Positions 45,086 to 57,140 are shown, numbered from the stretch's first letter. The stretch is 64,000 nucleotides of DNA from Ceriagrion tenellum (GCA_963169105.1 OY720640.1:116112085-116176084), one strand, 5' to 3'. Translations and numbers: made by a program. Notes: a model not told the origin generated them from the sequence alone.

Positions 45086-45689
45086 TTGACGCTGAATCAC
45101 TTGGGCAATTTGAATAATGTCAAAACTTTTCATGAAATCGATCGATATTCTGTAGCAAGTGCTAACGTAATATGGTTCTATCGAAGCGGGTCATCGCGCA
45201 AAAGGTTTGGCGAACTTTTTATCCATTTGATCTTATCTGGACCAGAAAACTAGGAGGAATAAATTGATTTCAGTGAGAATGCTGATTTTCCGACGTATTT
45301 AAATGGTCCTCCACGTGTCAATGACTCGAAATGATGCAAATTTTTATATTTTAATGACTACTGAATGATAGTATGTACCTATTTAAAAACCATGTTTAAG
45401 AGATTTGGTAAATTTCTTTCGGGCTTCACACCGGTTAAAATAAGTTAGTACTGCCGACTTTTCGGCCAACGACTCGTCACCCATCCTCATGGCAAGAATG
45501 TCAGAATGCAAGACAAGAGTGTCAGTCCAATATTTAATAGGTATTAGTTTCTATAATTTAACTGAAGCTGATATGTCCGCGAGTAGTAAAGTATATATTA
45601 CTTGTAACATTTTAAACTTTTAACGATCTGGCTTCAATTTTTTATTCGTTTCATGTTCATGAAAATGCGTTATTTAGCGTAATAAATAT
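45086..45689. other. Non-LINE sequence of duplication copy 2
   Basis: Collinear with 10545-11154; no gene recognised. Confidence 0.5.
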
Positions 45690-46240
45690 CAGCTATCATG
45701 GCGTAGATTAAATTATATGCTTAACATGGTAGGTAAATTTCAAGAAAAGTATTTCTCTGACGACGTAAAAATCATACTATTAACCCCATCGTACTGCTTA
45801 CGGCTGATTAGGTCTCGCCAGAAAATTAGAGAGATGAATTGTCGAACCGATAGGTATAAAATGTCATTTCTTCCGTCTATCATTCGGGACCTTTACAGCT
45901 GTGATCGTCGTCATGAATACTGCGAATAGTGACATTAGCTCGACTGTAGATCATTTTTATATATTTTCTGCGCTCTCATTTATGCATTATGTAAATATTG
46001 ATGTTGTTATTTATGCATGGTATTTTGAATCTATAGTAGTTGTCTTTGTATCCCTTGCATGTTGGAACGATTGACGATGGTTAGTAGATTGTTAATTGGC
46101 GCGGTGCATGTGTGGTACGCTGGTTTCAATGTAGTTTCGTTGTTCTACCGTATAATTCATGCATGACTGGTGTGGTCTCACCCCCTGCCAGGCACCCTTT
46201 GGATGGCTTACAGGGTATTACGTAGATGTATCTGTAGAAA
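45690..46240 (+). mobile_element. LINE L-A 3' end (duplicate of 11155-11708)
   Basis: The end of the ORF reads KFQEKYFSDDVKIILLTPSYC and RTDRYKMSFLPSIIRD in the frame 45717-45929, followed by the 3' UTR, stem-loop and GTAGATGTATCTGTAGA. Confidence 0.75.
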
Positions 46241-46540
46241 TCTCAATCGACTGCGAACTTATTGTCTTTGACTGTAGACCAATGCTAGCTTTTCAGAAAA
46301 CTGCGAATATTCGCCACATGTTTTCATTTGGAGTCACATCTATGAAGCTGAAGTGATAATTTGAAATTGTTTTATCCAGCGTAATAATATATATGGCGGG
46401 AAAATCTTGAGATTAGAACCGTCAAGTCTAACATTTCATATTGATCGCCAAACGCTGGCATGTAGGCTCGTTTAATTATTATTAATACTAATGGCTTTTC
46501 CGTAAGCACTGCAGTAGATGTCGTCAAGTAAAGCTTGGAG
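46241..46540. other. Non-LINE sequence of duplication copy 2
   Basis: Collinear with 11709-12005, ending at the mariner insertion point. Confidence 0.5.
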
Positions 46541-46542
46541 TA

Positions 46543-47835
46543 CGAGGGTGGTCTGAAAAGTTTCCGACCTCAACGTGAAGATGGCAGCACTCGTAAATAA
46601 AAGCTATTGAATTTCGTTGTTCATCTGTTGACAGTTACTCAACAAAGTTTCAGCCATTTTGGACGCGCAGTTGCTATGTAACAGTCGTTTGAGTGAGTTG
46701 ATGTGATTGTTTTTGTGAAAATGGACAAAATCGAGTATCGAGCTGTCATTAAATATTTGTTTTTGAAAGGCAATACGCCTACGCAAATCAAAGATGAGTT
46801 GAATTCTGTGTACGGGGACTCTGCACCATCATTTACCACAGTGAAATTTTGGGCAGCTGAATTAAAACGTGGCCGTAGGAGCTTGGGAGACGATGAACGT
46901 TCGGGACGTCCAAAAACTGCAACTACCGACGAAAACATCGCCAAAGTGGACCAAATGGTGCTAGACGACCGCCGAATTAAAGTGAGAGAGATAGCAGAGG
47001 TTATGAACATCTCAAAAGAACGTGTTTGCCACATTTTAAATCAAGATTTAGGCATGAGAAAGCTGTCCGCGCGTTGGGTGCCGCGTTTGCTCACGTTAGA
47101 CCAAAAACGTGTTCGAATGAACATTTCCAATGCTCTGTTGGCGCAGTTTAGGCGCAATAAATCCGAGTTTTGGCGCCGATTAATTACTGTAGATGAAACT
47201 TGGATACACCATTATACGCCCGAATCAAAAATACAGTCCAAACAGTGGACTGCACAGAGGGAACCGGCTCCAAAAAAAGCAAAAGCTGTTTTTTCGGCTG
47301 GGAAAGTGATGGCGACTGTTTTTTGGGATAGTCATGGAGTTATTTTAATCGATTATCTTCAAAAAGGAAAAACCATTACAGGAGCATACTACGCATCATT
47401 ACTTGACAAGCTGAAGGCAAAACTTGCGGAAAAACGGCCACATTTGCAGAAAAAGAAAATCCTGTTTCACCAAGACAACGCACCGTCTCACACCTCAGCA
47501 GTTGCCATGGCGAAAATCCACGAATTACGGTTTGAACTGCTTGACCATCTGCCTTACTCACCAGATCTAGCCCCAAGCGACTTCTTTTTGTTCCCTCATC
47601 TAAAAATTGCGCTCGGAGGACAGAGATTTTCGTCAAATGAAGAGGCAATCACCTTCGTGAACAATTATTTTGCAGAGAAAAACGCCGAGTACTATTTGGA
47701 CGGGTTACAGAGATGGGAGCATCGCTGGGAGAAGTGTGTAGAGTTACTAGGAGACTATGTTGAAAAATAAAAAAAAAATTTCAGAAAAAATGACTTGTAT
47801 CTTTGTTAGGTCGGAAACTTTTCAGACCACCCTCG
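46543..47835 (+). mobile_element. Complete mariner-family DNA transposon
   Basis: The 1293-bp element has perfect 28-bp terminal inverted repeats starting CGAGGGTGGTCTGAAAAG, flanked by TA (46541-46542 and 47836-47837), the mariner/Tc1 target duplication. It sits exactly at the tail end of an L-B LINE. The duplicated locus (12000-12010) lacks it. Length, TIRs and open frame are what an active mariner would have; the subfamily is not assigned. Confidence 0.95.
46721..47770 (+). CDS. Mariner transposase (intact)
   Basis: The enzyme cuts the element at its TIRs and inserts it at TA. I take the ATG at 46721 (MDKIEYRAVIKYLF), giving 349 residues, the usual mariner length; an in-frame ATG at 46703 would add six. 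The N-terminal half has two helix-turn-helix regions (about 5-55 and 85-110) followed by WVPRLLT, a variant of WVPHEL. The DD34D catalytic triad is D158 in TVDETW, D252 in HQDNAPSH and D287 in APSDFFLF, with 34 residues between the last two. YSPDLAP is intact. No stop or frameshift is present, and the TIRs begin 178 bp upstream and end 65 bp downstream. Confidence 0.95.
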   Translation: MDKIEYRAVIKYLFLKGNTPTQIKDELNSVYGDSAPSFTTVKFWAAELKRGRRSLGDDERSGRPKTATTDENIAKVDQMVLDDRRIKVREIAEVMNISKERVCHILNQDLGMRKLSARWVPRLLTLDQKRVRMNISNALLAQFRRNKSEFWRRLITVDETWIHHYTPESKIQSKQWTAQREPAPKKAKAVFSAGKVMATVFWDSHGVILIDYLQKGKTITGAYYASLLDKLKAKLAEKRPHLQKKKILFHQDNAPSHTSAVAMAKIHELRFELLDHLPYSPDLAPSDFFLFPHLKIALGGQRFSSNEEAITFVNNYFAEKNAEYYLDGLQRWEHRWEKCVELLGDYVEK

Positions 47836-47837
47836 TA

Positions 47838-48515
47838 CATCTACGTAATACCCTGCAGGCCACCACGAGGGTGTGTGTCAGGGGGTGAAGATCACCCAAC
47901 ATGCGCTATTGACATGCAAGTAGGATATTTAATGGAGACATGCTAGATAATGGGGCTACATGCATATAGATAGTATCTACATAATAAGAAATGGATTATT
48001 GGTTCTTATTACATGCATCATGCACTACAGGCTACTCTAACTATATTTCACCTACCTATCCCTTTGCAACGCTGCCTATTGTCCTCTGTTATGGAACGCG
48101 GGAAGATTGATATTTAAAATCTATCGTTACGACAGTCTATCTCTCTAATCTTGTAATCTGATCAAACCTAGCATAATACGCAGGGGATCTCAATATATAT
48201 CTAACGTCATCTGTGAGCAACTCTGTTTCGAATTTACTTGAAAGGTTTATCCTAAATTTTAACTTGCGTACTGATAGTAATTCCCATCCTAGTTCATCTT
48301 CTTCTAAATTCGTAACATTTATACAATTATCGTAACGGCCTTTAACAAACCTAGCGGATCTCCTTTATACGCGCTCTATTTCTTTTATCATTCCTTCCTC
48401 GCACGGATCCCATATCCTATTGCAATATTTTAATGAGGCCTGACAAGTGTAAAATAGCATCTTTCTCGTACACTCTCGTCGCATTTGCTTAGATCCCTTT
48501 TTACGAATCCTAATC
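47838..48515 (-). mobile_element. LINE L-B copy (duplicate of 12006-12700)
   Basis: Tail complement and stem-loop at 47838-47895, then decayed post-RT codons. The frame has more breaks than in copy 1. Confidence 0.75.
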
Positions 48516-48978
48516 TCGTAGTACCGAAACCTTGGAGGGAGAATGCGAAGGGTTTGATTGTTTTGTCGTGTTAAGATCTGTGGATCGAGGCCATTTTACA
48601 CTCATGGCCTAAGACACTCGTACATGTAAGTGGGTGGCCTGAGACTGGTTGTCTTGTGGAATTTACCCATACTTTTTGGGACTCAGCGAATGGGATACTT
48701 AGGTGATTATCCAGCGCGGCTTCTGTCGGTACAAAAAGTATGTAGACTCATGTTTGGACACTGATTAAAAATGAGCCGTGATACCCACATGAATGCGTGT
48801 TACACCAATTTTAGATATTTTTATTTTACTTTTTAATTGTAGTTGGTTTATGATAATTTTTACCATTTTAACATTGCACTCCCGATTTTTTATTCCAGTG
48901 AGAACAAAACAAGTACCGTTTTTTTGCCGTTTTCGAACCGATCGCTCTCTTTGACATTTATTAGTGAAGAAACTTGTA
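48516..48978. repeat. Uncharacterised dispersed repeat plus duplicated sequence (copy 2)
   Basis: Collinear with 12701-13133, but with about 25 bp more near 48698-48722 (GGTGATTATCCAGCGCGGC). That piece also matches 49545-49575 and 59690-59720, so the fuller form of the repeat is seen here. Confidence 0.5.
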
Positions 48979-49734
48979 ATTCAATCGAAATGAACCTTTA
49001 GTATTGTGTAGGAAAAACATATTGAAATATATCTTTTAACGTTCAATCCTTTCTATTCCGCCATAAAAATGTTATTAACAAGCTTATGAGACAACATTTT
49101 TAAGTTCAGAAAAGTAGTAGAAGCAAGATCTTGGACTTGTTTTGAAGCTATTTACAGCAGTATATAATGACAATCATCGTCGTAAACTCACATTATGTTA
49201 TCGATTTTTAACGAGTTAATAAACAACCGAGTATTTTAGCGGGTTCAAGCCTGCGGTAAGGCGGCCGTCTTCGCGAGAGAGGGTGGTGAAAGTTTGACCG
49301 CTGATGCCAGTAGTGGGTTGCGGGCCGAACCCGTTACTCATATATTTCTGTGCATTTCCTCGAAGGGCGAAAACAATCGCTGCACACTCTTTTATCATGA
49401 ATTTATTTAGGTAGCAATTGTGCACTTTTTAGCATTACCCATTTTTCATCACCTTTTACTCATAACTCTTTATCTTTTATCTTTTACTCACTCTCTCGTT
49501 GCACTGAATTTCTTAATGTGCTCAAAGAGATCCCAAGACATGGACGGCAATGGGTGATTAGCCCGTGTGGCCTTCTTAGATGCTCATACTGCTCAATAGA
49601 GACGTGCAGGTGCGAATGGGCGTTGGCTCCCTTTGAAGATTCCGAGAATTTCGGTTATCGTCACGAAGTTTAGAAGATCCTTTGAAAATGATTCCTGATC
49701 GCATTCCGAACTCATCCCAATTTATATCAGAACG
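48979..49734. other. Copy 2-specific sequence with a repeat fragment
   Basis: No gene is recognised. 49545-49660 (GGTGATTAGCCCGTGTGGCC, then GCGAATGGGCG and GATTCCGAGAA) matches 59690-59780. A patch at 49250-49330 is GC-rich. Confidence 0.45.
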
Positions 49735-50977
49735 GCACACGTTCCCCATAATGCCAGGCGCAGGCCAAAATCAGTCAGGACAACGGTACGCAGTCCCACA
49801 AGAAACCAGGAGAGTGATAAGTAGAAGAACATGCTACCATGCTGTACACTACTGTAAAACCCGTAAAAGTTATGCCGTAATGTATTATACCGAAGATTGC
49901 ATGCGATGTTACTATCTACAATGTATGCTAAAATACTGAGCACTACTGACAAAAACCTATTTAACACAGTCAGTATCCAAGAACTGATATATCACTACTA
50001 TTCTGGTCCCTTATTGTACGTGGAAAAATATATTTTGAATCTATCGGTTGTGCAGTCTATTTCCTAAATCTTATTCCTGTGATCGTTACTACCATAATAG
50101 TTTGTATCTAGCAAAATATTTTGAACGTCTGTAAAAAAAATAGTCTACATCAAATCTCCGTAAAAGATTAAATCGATATTGCTTTCGATCGGTTAGAGGT
50201 TCCCACCCTAACTACCTCAACATTTTAGCATCACTATTTTGTTTACCATAGCAATTTATAACGATTCTAGCTGTCCTCCTCTGCATTCGATCTATATCTG
50301 AAATTAGTCCTACTTCGTAAAGATCCCATATACCAGCGGCGTACTCTAAGTGAGGTATCACGGAATAAAAATAGCATCGCTGCCTTACTTTCTCGTCTCA
50401 CACTCCAAGTATTCTTTTAATAAATCCTATTTTTCGACTTTCCTGTACAAACATTTCTCGTATATGCTTCCCCCACGATAATTCCTGAGTAAGGGTCACT
50501 CCTAAGTACTCAACTGACTCTACATTTCTTAGTTCGGCTTGATAAATTGTGTACGTCTCGTTCGTTAAGCAGCTCTTCCTCCAAATGTTGATAACAACGC
50601 ACTTATTTAAATTTAATTCTAACTGCATCATTCGCATCATTCGTTTATCGTATCTAGGTCTTTCTTCAACGCAATGCTATTATGCTCTGTGTTTGTATCC
50701 CTGTACAATACTGCGTCGTCGCGAAAAAGCGAATATTACTCGTAACGACGGTGGTGATATCATAAATATGCAAAAGGAGTAACAAGTAACCAATAACTCT
50801 TCCCTGAGGAACACCTTATGTGACATTAACTGTATATTAACTAACGCCATCTGAAGCTACTCTCATATGTTTTCGGTTGTTTAAGAAGTATTCTGTCCAG
50901 CATATGATATCGTGATGTATTCAATAGTCTTTTACCTTAACAAGTAATATTGAATGCGTTACTTTATCGAAAGCTTG
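49735..50977 (-). mobile_element. LINE family L-C copy (3' UTR, post-RT, part of RT)
   Basis: The 3' UTR complement at 49735-50080 includes the CGTTCCCCATAATGCCAGGCG block; then come the post-RT region and, in the frame 50640-50398, LNLNKCVVINIWRKSC and the VEYLGVTLTQELSWGKHIRE block. It ends abruptly at 50977, where copy 1 continues for several kb, marking a deletion in copy 2 or an insertion in copy 1. Confidence 0.78.
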
Positions 50978-51235
50978 ATAGATAGATTGTCGTACCGATA
51001 GATTTAAAATGTCATTTTTACCGCGTACTATAAGAGAGAACAATAGACAGCGTAGCAAAGGGATAGGTGGGTGAAATCTAGTTGAAGTAGTATGTAGTGT
51101 ATGATGCATGTAATAACAACCAATAATCCCTTTCTTATTATGTAGATACTAACCACCTAATTGCATGAGACCCTGTTCCATAATTAAGGGTATATATATA
51201 AGGTGACTCGCAGGGTATTACGTAGATGTAGATGA
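50978..51235 (+). mobile_element. LINE L-B 3' fragment with internally deleted UTR
   Basis: It matches 21565-21795, then jumps through a TATATATATAAGG sequence straight to the end of the terminal stem-loop (GACTCGCAGGGTATTACG) and a GTAGATGTAGATGA tail. Confidence 0.7.
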
Positions 51236-52265
51236 AATTTCGCCTTGGCTTTTTTGGGTTACGTTTGAGTAAAAAATGAATGGTAAAAATTTCAGTAAGA
51301 TTTAAATGGAGGCGTTTTGTTACCCTACCTTATTTTTTCCCTTTAACGGCTTTTTCCCAGTGTCTATTTTTAGCACACCCAGTTGATCGTTATAACTACG
51401 ACCCTAAGGTATGCGTAGTATATCGCTGACTATGTAGTTTATTGCGCGCTGTTAGAAACCTGCGTATTACGTTCGTTAAATGCTGTCCTAGAGAGACGGT
51501 TCCAATGGGCCTCTGAAGTCCATTGCTTTCAATTTAACTAACTTTCAATTTTAAAAAATAATTATAAATGGGAAGTAAAATTCTCTTCTGTAAAGGTCGG
51601 ACGACGATATTATTTCTTGAATTTGAAGAATTCCGCGAAGTCGTTGAAAGGGCAGTGAAGATTTTTCGGCATCTCTTCCTTATAACGGCTCCTTTTTTTA
51701 TAGCGGGAGAAGTTGGCCGTAATGCTGTTGAAGCTATAGCCCATGAAAACGGAACTCTGCGGAAGAGATACCGAAATACCTTCAGTGCAATATTATTTCA
51801 AATAGTTCATTCTTTCATTTCAAAGCGTTGTATTCATCTCCTAGCGATTTTTCCGATTTCCCATCTCCGAACGCACCACTACGTGGCAGATTGTGAGGTT
51901 TTTAGCGACTTGAAACGAACCGAAGTTCCATAAATTGGGTTTTACCGCCTGTCTCCCCCAAGTGGCCACCCCAACTAATTATAATCGGAAACTTCAAAGG
52001 GTTCTAGGCCGAACATACACGCTTCCTAGAGGCAATGCTGGTAATTTCCAGATTTCGTCCCTTACATGAATAGGGGTGTGGCGCTTGGGCTACGTATACA
52101 TCGCCGAGGCCACCCCTTATGATCCTTTTTTTTCCGGAACGAGCGTCTACTGCTTGAGCTGTGGAAACCTTTCCTAATGTATTTTGTCTCCCTCGACTAT
52201 TAAGCATTACCCACGCGAGAGCGGGACTCGTGTCTTCACTTGAGTAAACCCGTCAGGCTTTCGTT
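51236..52265. other. Non-LINE sequence of duplication copy 2
   Basis: 51373-51540 and 51555-52265 match copy 1. The frame 51568-51933 (121 codons) is open here but broken at the equivalent place in copy 1, and I recognise nothing in it. Confidence 0.45.
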
Positions 52266-53400
52266 TACCTCTACGTAATACCCTGCGAGCCACCACGAGG
52301 GTGTGTGGCAGGGGGTGAAGATCACCACATATCCACTATTGACATGCAACAAGGATATTTAATGAAGGCATGCTAGATAATGGGGTCACATGGTTAGTAT
52401 CTACATAATAATGAAGGGATTATAGGTTGCTATTACATGCATCATGCACTACAGACTACTCTAACTATATTTCAGCTACCTATCCCTTTGCTACGCTGCC
52501 TATTGCTTCTCTTATAGTACGAGGGAAATATGACATTTTAAATCTATCGGTACGACAATCTATCTCTCTAATCTTGTAAATATGATCAAACCTAGCATAA
52601 TACGCAGGGGATCTCAATATTTATCTAACGTCATCTGTGAACAACTCTTTCGAATTTACTTAAAAGGTTTAACCTAAATTTTAACCTGCGTTCTGACAGT
52701 AATTCCCATTTTAATTCTTCTATGAAGCTCGTAACACTTGTACAATTATCATAACAGTCTTGCACGCGCTCAAATTCGTTTATCATACCTTCCTAATGCG
52801 GATCCCATATACTAGCGGCATATTCTAAATTAGGCCTGACAAGTGTAAAATAGCTTCTTTCTCGTACTCTCTCATCGCATTTGCCTAGAACCCTTTTTAC
52901 GAATTCTAATCTACGGTTTGCTACGCTAGTTATTTCCCTGATGTGTTTCCCCCATTTCACGTCTTCAGTGATGGTGACGCCTAAGTATTTAATAGATTCT
53001 ATGTTAGATATTTTCTTTTCTTTGATGCTCTAATTATTCTGGGGAAAGCCATTCTTTTTCCAAAAGTTCATTATCGCGCATTTATTCAAATTTAATTCTA
53101 GCTACCAACTATCACGCCTTTCATCAATCGCATCTAAATCTTTAGTTAAAGACTGACTGCCCTCTTCATTTCTAATTTCCTTGTACACTGCTGCATCATC
53201 GGCAAAAAGAGGGTGCTTGCAATATTTTACCACTATTCATGTCATTTACGTGGAGAATAAATTAAATTGGGCCTGTCACGCTTCCCGGGGGAATAACCGA
53301 TGTAACTTTTACTTCGCTTGAGCTGACACCATCTAATACCACCCTTTGAACGCGTTCATGTAAGAAGCCTCCTAGCGCTTGTTTTTCATCCCTTTGAATG
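52266..53400 (-). mobile_element. LINE L-B copy, extending to the RT palm
   Basis: Tail complement, stem-loop and 3' UTR (52266-52480), then post-RT region, the region after the RT active site, and at 53270-53390 the complement of the GVPQGS-type segment (GGCCTGTCACGCTTCCCGGG). Many stops. Collinear with 23400-24689. Confidence 0.78.
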
Positions 53401-54139
53401 TGTTCATATAAAAAAACTTTAAATTTTCATTCGCTGTTTATTCTGTCTATGTTTCCACAGCTTGTGACATTTTTTTGTTATAATTCGGTAACCTCCTGGT
53501 TTTCCCGTATTCCACACATTTCGAACCCACACTCCGAGAGGGATTCGTGTCTTAACTTTCGTCATATCGCGTGTTCATTTTTAATGTCTGAATTTTTATT
53601 TTTTAGAACAGAATGAATTTTGTGGATGGTATGAATTATATAATGGAATCGACAGAATGTATACATGTGATGCACTCGTCTGCTGAAGATGTAAATGGAA
53701 TAATTGGCTCCTGCTAAATAAAAAACACTTGGTAATGTTCCACCAAGTTTTTTAATTCAGCATTAATATAGACAACTTCCACCAAGTCCAGCCTGATACA
53801 GTAAAATCTGTAGAATAAATTACACTATTAGCTGAATATTTTATCTGTGGATGGATAGATAGCTGCATTGAAAGACAGTGGGGCCATTGTATTTAATATA
53901 TATTGTATGCGAGACTTTTTCATTAAAAAATCTTATTTAATACTGTAAGAGCAACTGTTTTCAGTGCGTTGTGAGCACTGGTGAAGTCTCCAGAGTGTTT
54001 CGCAATGGTGAGTTTTTAACTCACCTCTTGCGAAACTGAGGAATTTAAAGAATTGAAGGAATAGTGGTTGCCAATAGTGAATAGAATTCTTATGGAGAGT
54101 CTTGTGTTTTTATGTAGGCGATGTAGGGCGATGACTCTC
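53401..54139. other. Copy 2-only sequence with a small hairpin
   Basis: Absent from copy 1. It contains TTCCACCAAGT repeats (53738-53790) similar to the right outer part of HP3 (22646-22670, CAACTTCCAC with AGCCTGATAC), and an imperfect hairpin at 53998-54038 (GTTTCGCAA with TTGCGAAAC). No gene is seen. Confidence 0.4.
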
Positions 54140-54912
54140 AAGAGGAAACATCAGAATGGACTGTTATTTGTTTCAGATATAGATCGAATACGGCGGACAG
54201 CAGCAAGATTTGTTAAAAATTGTTATGATAAACATAGCAGTATTTTTAAATTGTTGATGGAATTGGGGTGAGAACCTCTAACCGAAGGGAGGGAAAAATA
54301 TAGGTTAAATCTTTTGCAAAGGTTTGATGTAGACTTTTTTGCCGGACGTTCATCATATTTTGCTAGAGCCAAATTATAATGGTAGAAACGATCACAGGAA
54401 TAAGATTAAGGAAATAGACTGTGAAACCGATAGATTGATAATTCATTTATTTCCGCGTACAATAAGGGACCATATTAGTTGCAATATATCAGTTCTATGA
54501 TACTGACTAGGTTAATTACGTTTTTACACTAGTGCTAAATATCTTAACAAGGATTTTAAATACTAATCTCGCTAGCAATCTCCGGCATGATATACTCTAC
54601 CGTGTTTTAGTACCTTGTAGTAGGTACTATTTATTTGTCGCATTAATAATACTAACCAGTACTTGTATCTTGAGTAGTGTACTGCATGGTAGTATGTTCT
54701 TCTGCAACGTACGTTCTGTATGTTTCACTCTCCTGGTTTCTGGTCTGACTGCGTACCGTTGTCATGACTGCTTTTGGCCTACGCCTGGCATTCTAGGGAA
54801 CGTGCGCGGCTCTGCTTTGAACTAGGTTGAGCGCTGCATGCCTGGTGTGGAATCACCCCGTGCCATACACCCTAGTGGTGGCTTTCACGGTATTTCGTAG
54901 ATGTATATGTAA
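54140..54912 (+). mobile_element. LINE family L-C, 5'-truncated copy with 3' tail
   Basis: The start reads RTAARFVKNCYDKHSS and LLMELG; then decayed codons, L-C 3' UTR, stem-loop (54850-54890) and a CGTAGATGTATATGTA tail. It shows the empty site of the L-B insertion present at 25261-25355 in copy 1. Confidence 0.78.
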
Positions 54913-56104
54913 GGTATCAGAAAGATAATCTCTACTGGGGGTTACTGGGAAATCGAGAAAACGCTAACACTTGTGAAGTGTTTTCTGCGCATCAAAAAGC
55001 AAATGCTGACGAAGCTGAAAAGAGAAGTAAAGGTTCAAACCCTTTGTCTGTGTTTTGCTCAAGATTTCTAGCTATAGGTGGATCAAATAAGTATCTACTA
55101 TCAGCCAAGAGTTAGTGATTTCGATGAATTCCCTAATCCGTAGCTTAATGTTAATCTCATAGAAATGTATTTGTTCTTGGAAATTGTTTTACAATGGAGA
55201 CACTGCACCAGAGACATGCCGGGAGACTATTGTTCCACTCTTGAACGATTCCGTATTAATTTCTTAAGTTCTGTAATGTAAAGCGGTCGCTATCAACATA
55301 TCCTCTGATTCCTTCGTTTTACTGACCGACACCGAGGCGTTCGACAAAAAGAACGAAAACTGTTATAATTTATGGAAAAATAAAACCCATGTTGATAAGC
55401 AAAACGAAAACATTCTAAAGTATTTATCTCATTAGCGAGTGCCTGGCAGTTGATGAAGTTATTGTTGGTAGTTTTCGAGGGAAAGATAATATTTACGCTT
55501 TATATACTAAAAAATACAAGCGATTCGAAATAAAAATCTGCAAAATCTTGGAGTCAACTGGTGATACTTAGGATATTGGAGTATTTTGTTAAAGGTTGAC
55601 AGACTGAACAACGCACATTACCGCAACTGAAGGCACTGTAACGAAATTGATATTGAGGATTGAAGGAGATGTCCACAAATTGCACAGGGACAACTTTTTT
55701 ATCTTTTCCAACTCTTTCCGATAATCTTATAGCAATGAAAATATGTTGCTGTGTGACAGAACTGCAAAGCAATGCCTGTAAATATGTTACTTAAGTATCA
55801 TTGAAACGTCGTGCCATCCATAGAATGTCAAGAGGTGATTTGAAAACAATAGAATGGAAAGACAAAATGTTAGATTATATGCTCTCTGACATTTATTATC
55901 CGCCTGTAGAAGGAAAATTCTGCTTCGACAATGGGGCTGGTCATCATACTATTCTGTTAGATTGCAACCACCTCAGGGATACGATGGCAAAGTCGATTGG
56001 AATGGCAAACAGTTACTCCATCAGCCTTCTTGGAAATGGACCAAAAATCTGATTTTCCTCTCGGTTGGTTTAACCATCAGAAATTGTTGGATGCTCCTAC
56101 TTGC
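54913..56104 (+). pseudogene. piggyBac-like transposase, heavily decayed
   Basis: Frame-broken pieces in order: FLRFTDTEAFDKKNENCYNL (about 55300-55370, after correcting frame), AVDEVIVGSFRGKDNIYALY (about 55448-55510, the first catalytic-Asp region), LHRDNFFIF (about 55680-55710, second Asp), and KRRAIHRMSRGDLKTIEW with KDKMLDYMLSDIYYPP (frame 55801-56052). The order and spacing fit piggyBac transposases. Terminal repeats were not found. Copy 1 retains only parts of it (25566-25944). Confidence 0.6.
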
Positions 56105-56285
56105 AAAGTTTAGCAAATTTATTATTGCAAATACATACCAAGTAAATGGAGAAGAACCAATGCAGAGCTAAGGTGGTTAAACGCGGGGGTTGGTAAAACA
56201 TCAACAAAGCACCAGAGAACATGTCATGCTAGGTTAGAAAGGGCTAAAATAAACAAATCCTCCGAAGAACTATACACCGAAATTA
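56105..56285 (+). mobile_element. LINE L-A, EN-RT linker fragment
   Basis: It matches 25945-26090 (CATACCAAGTAAATGGA onward; protein around KWRRTNAELRWLNA). It is cut at 56285 by L-B sequence of the opposite strand. Confidence 0.65.
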
Positions 56286-57140
56286 CCGAAAATCACCGAA
56301 AATTACTAACCTAGCATAATACGCGGTGGTTCTTAATATATATCCAAGGTCATCTGTGAACAAAATGGTTTCGAATTTACTTAAAAGTTTTAACCTAAAT
56401 TTTAACCTGCGTTCTGATAGTAATTCCCATCCTAGTTCTTCTCTGAAGCTCGTAACACTTATACGATTATCATAACGGCCTTTAACAAAACTAGCGGATC
56501 TCCTTTGCACGCGCTCTAATTCCTTTATCATACGTTCCTCGTACGGATCCCATATACTAGCGGCATATTCTAAATGAGGCCTGACAAGTGTAAAATAGCT
56601 TCTTTCTCGTACTCTCTCATCTCATTTGCCTAGAACCCTTTTTACGAATCCTCATCTACGGTTTTCTACACTAGTAATTTCCCTGATGTGTTTCCCCCAT
56701 GATATGTGTTCAGTGATGGTGACGCCTAAGTATTTAATAGATTCTACGTTAGATATTTTGTCTTCTTTGATGCAATAATTATTCCGGGGAAAGCCATTCT
56801 TTTTCCAAAAGTTCATTATCGCGCATGTCTTCAAATTTAATTCTAGCTTCCAACTATCACACTAATCATCAATCGCATCTAAATCCTTAGCTAAAGACTG
56901 GCTGTCCTCTTCATAGTCCACTACTGCATCATCGGCAAAAGACGGAGCTTTCTATTTTTTACTACTGTATTCAAGTCATTTACGTGCAGAAGAAATAAAA
57001 TTGGGCCTATCACGCTTCCCTGGGGAACACCTGATGTAACTTTTACTTCGCCTGACCTGACACCATCTAATACCACCCTCTGAACGCGTTCATGTAAGAA
57101 GTCTCCTATCCAGCCTGTTATATTACTGTCTATCACGTAT
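56286..57140 (-). mobile_element. LINE L-B, internal fragment including RT motif B
   Basis: On the minus strand: frame 57136-56921 has WIGDFLHERVQRVVLDGVRS and SGVPQGSVIGPILFLL; one base is lost just before FADDAVVDYEED; frame 56834-56652 has the VESIKYLGVTITEHISWGKH block; frame 56531-56283 has the post-RT part. The 3' UTR and tail are missing. Confidence 0.8.

Larger units (their letters stand above)
42830..56285 (+). repeat. Segmental duplication, copy 2 (direct; partner 8400-26090)
   Basis: Collinear with copy 1, as detailed there. The offset is about 34.4 kb at the left, 35.8 kb after the mariner and about 29-30 kb after the gap equivalent to 15010-21565 of copy 1. Copy 2 uniquely holds the mariner, a 25-bp palindromic insertion, the L-C 3' end and other sequence at 48979-50082, and 53180-54139. 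It lacks HP1-HP3 and the PLE. Confidence 0.85.

Noticed and set aside
49240..49330. A GGTTCAAGCC sequence as a tRNA B box
   Set aside because: No A box at the right distance and no cloverleaf can be drawn.
51568..51933. 121-codon plus-strand frame in duplication copy 2
   Set aside because: The equivalent sequence in copy 1 (22710-23075) has frame-breaking changes, and the longest frame there is on the other strand.
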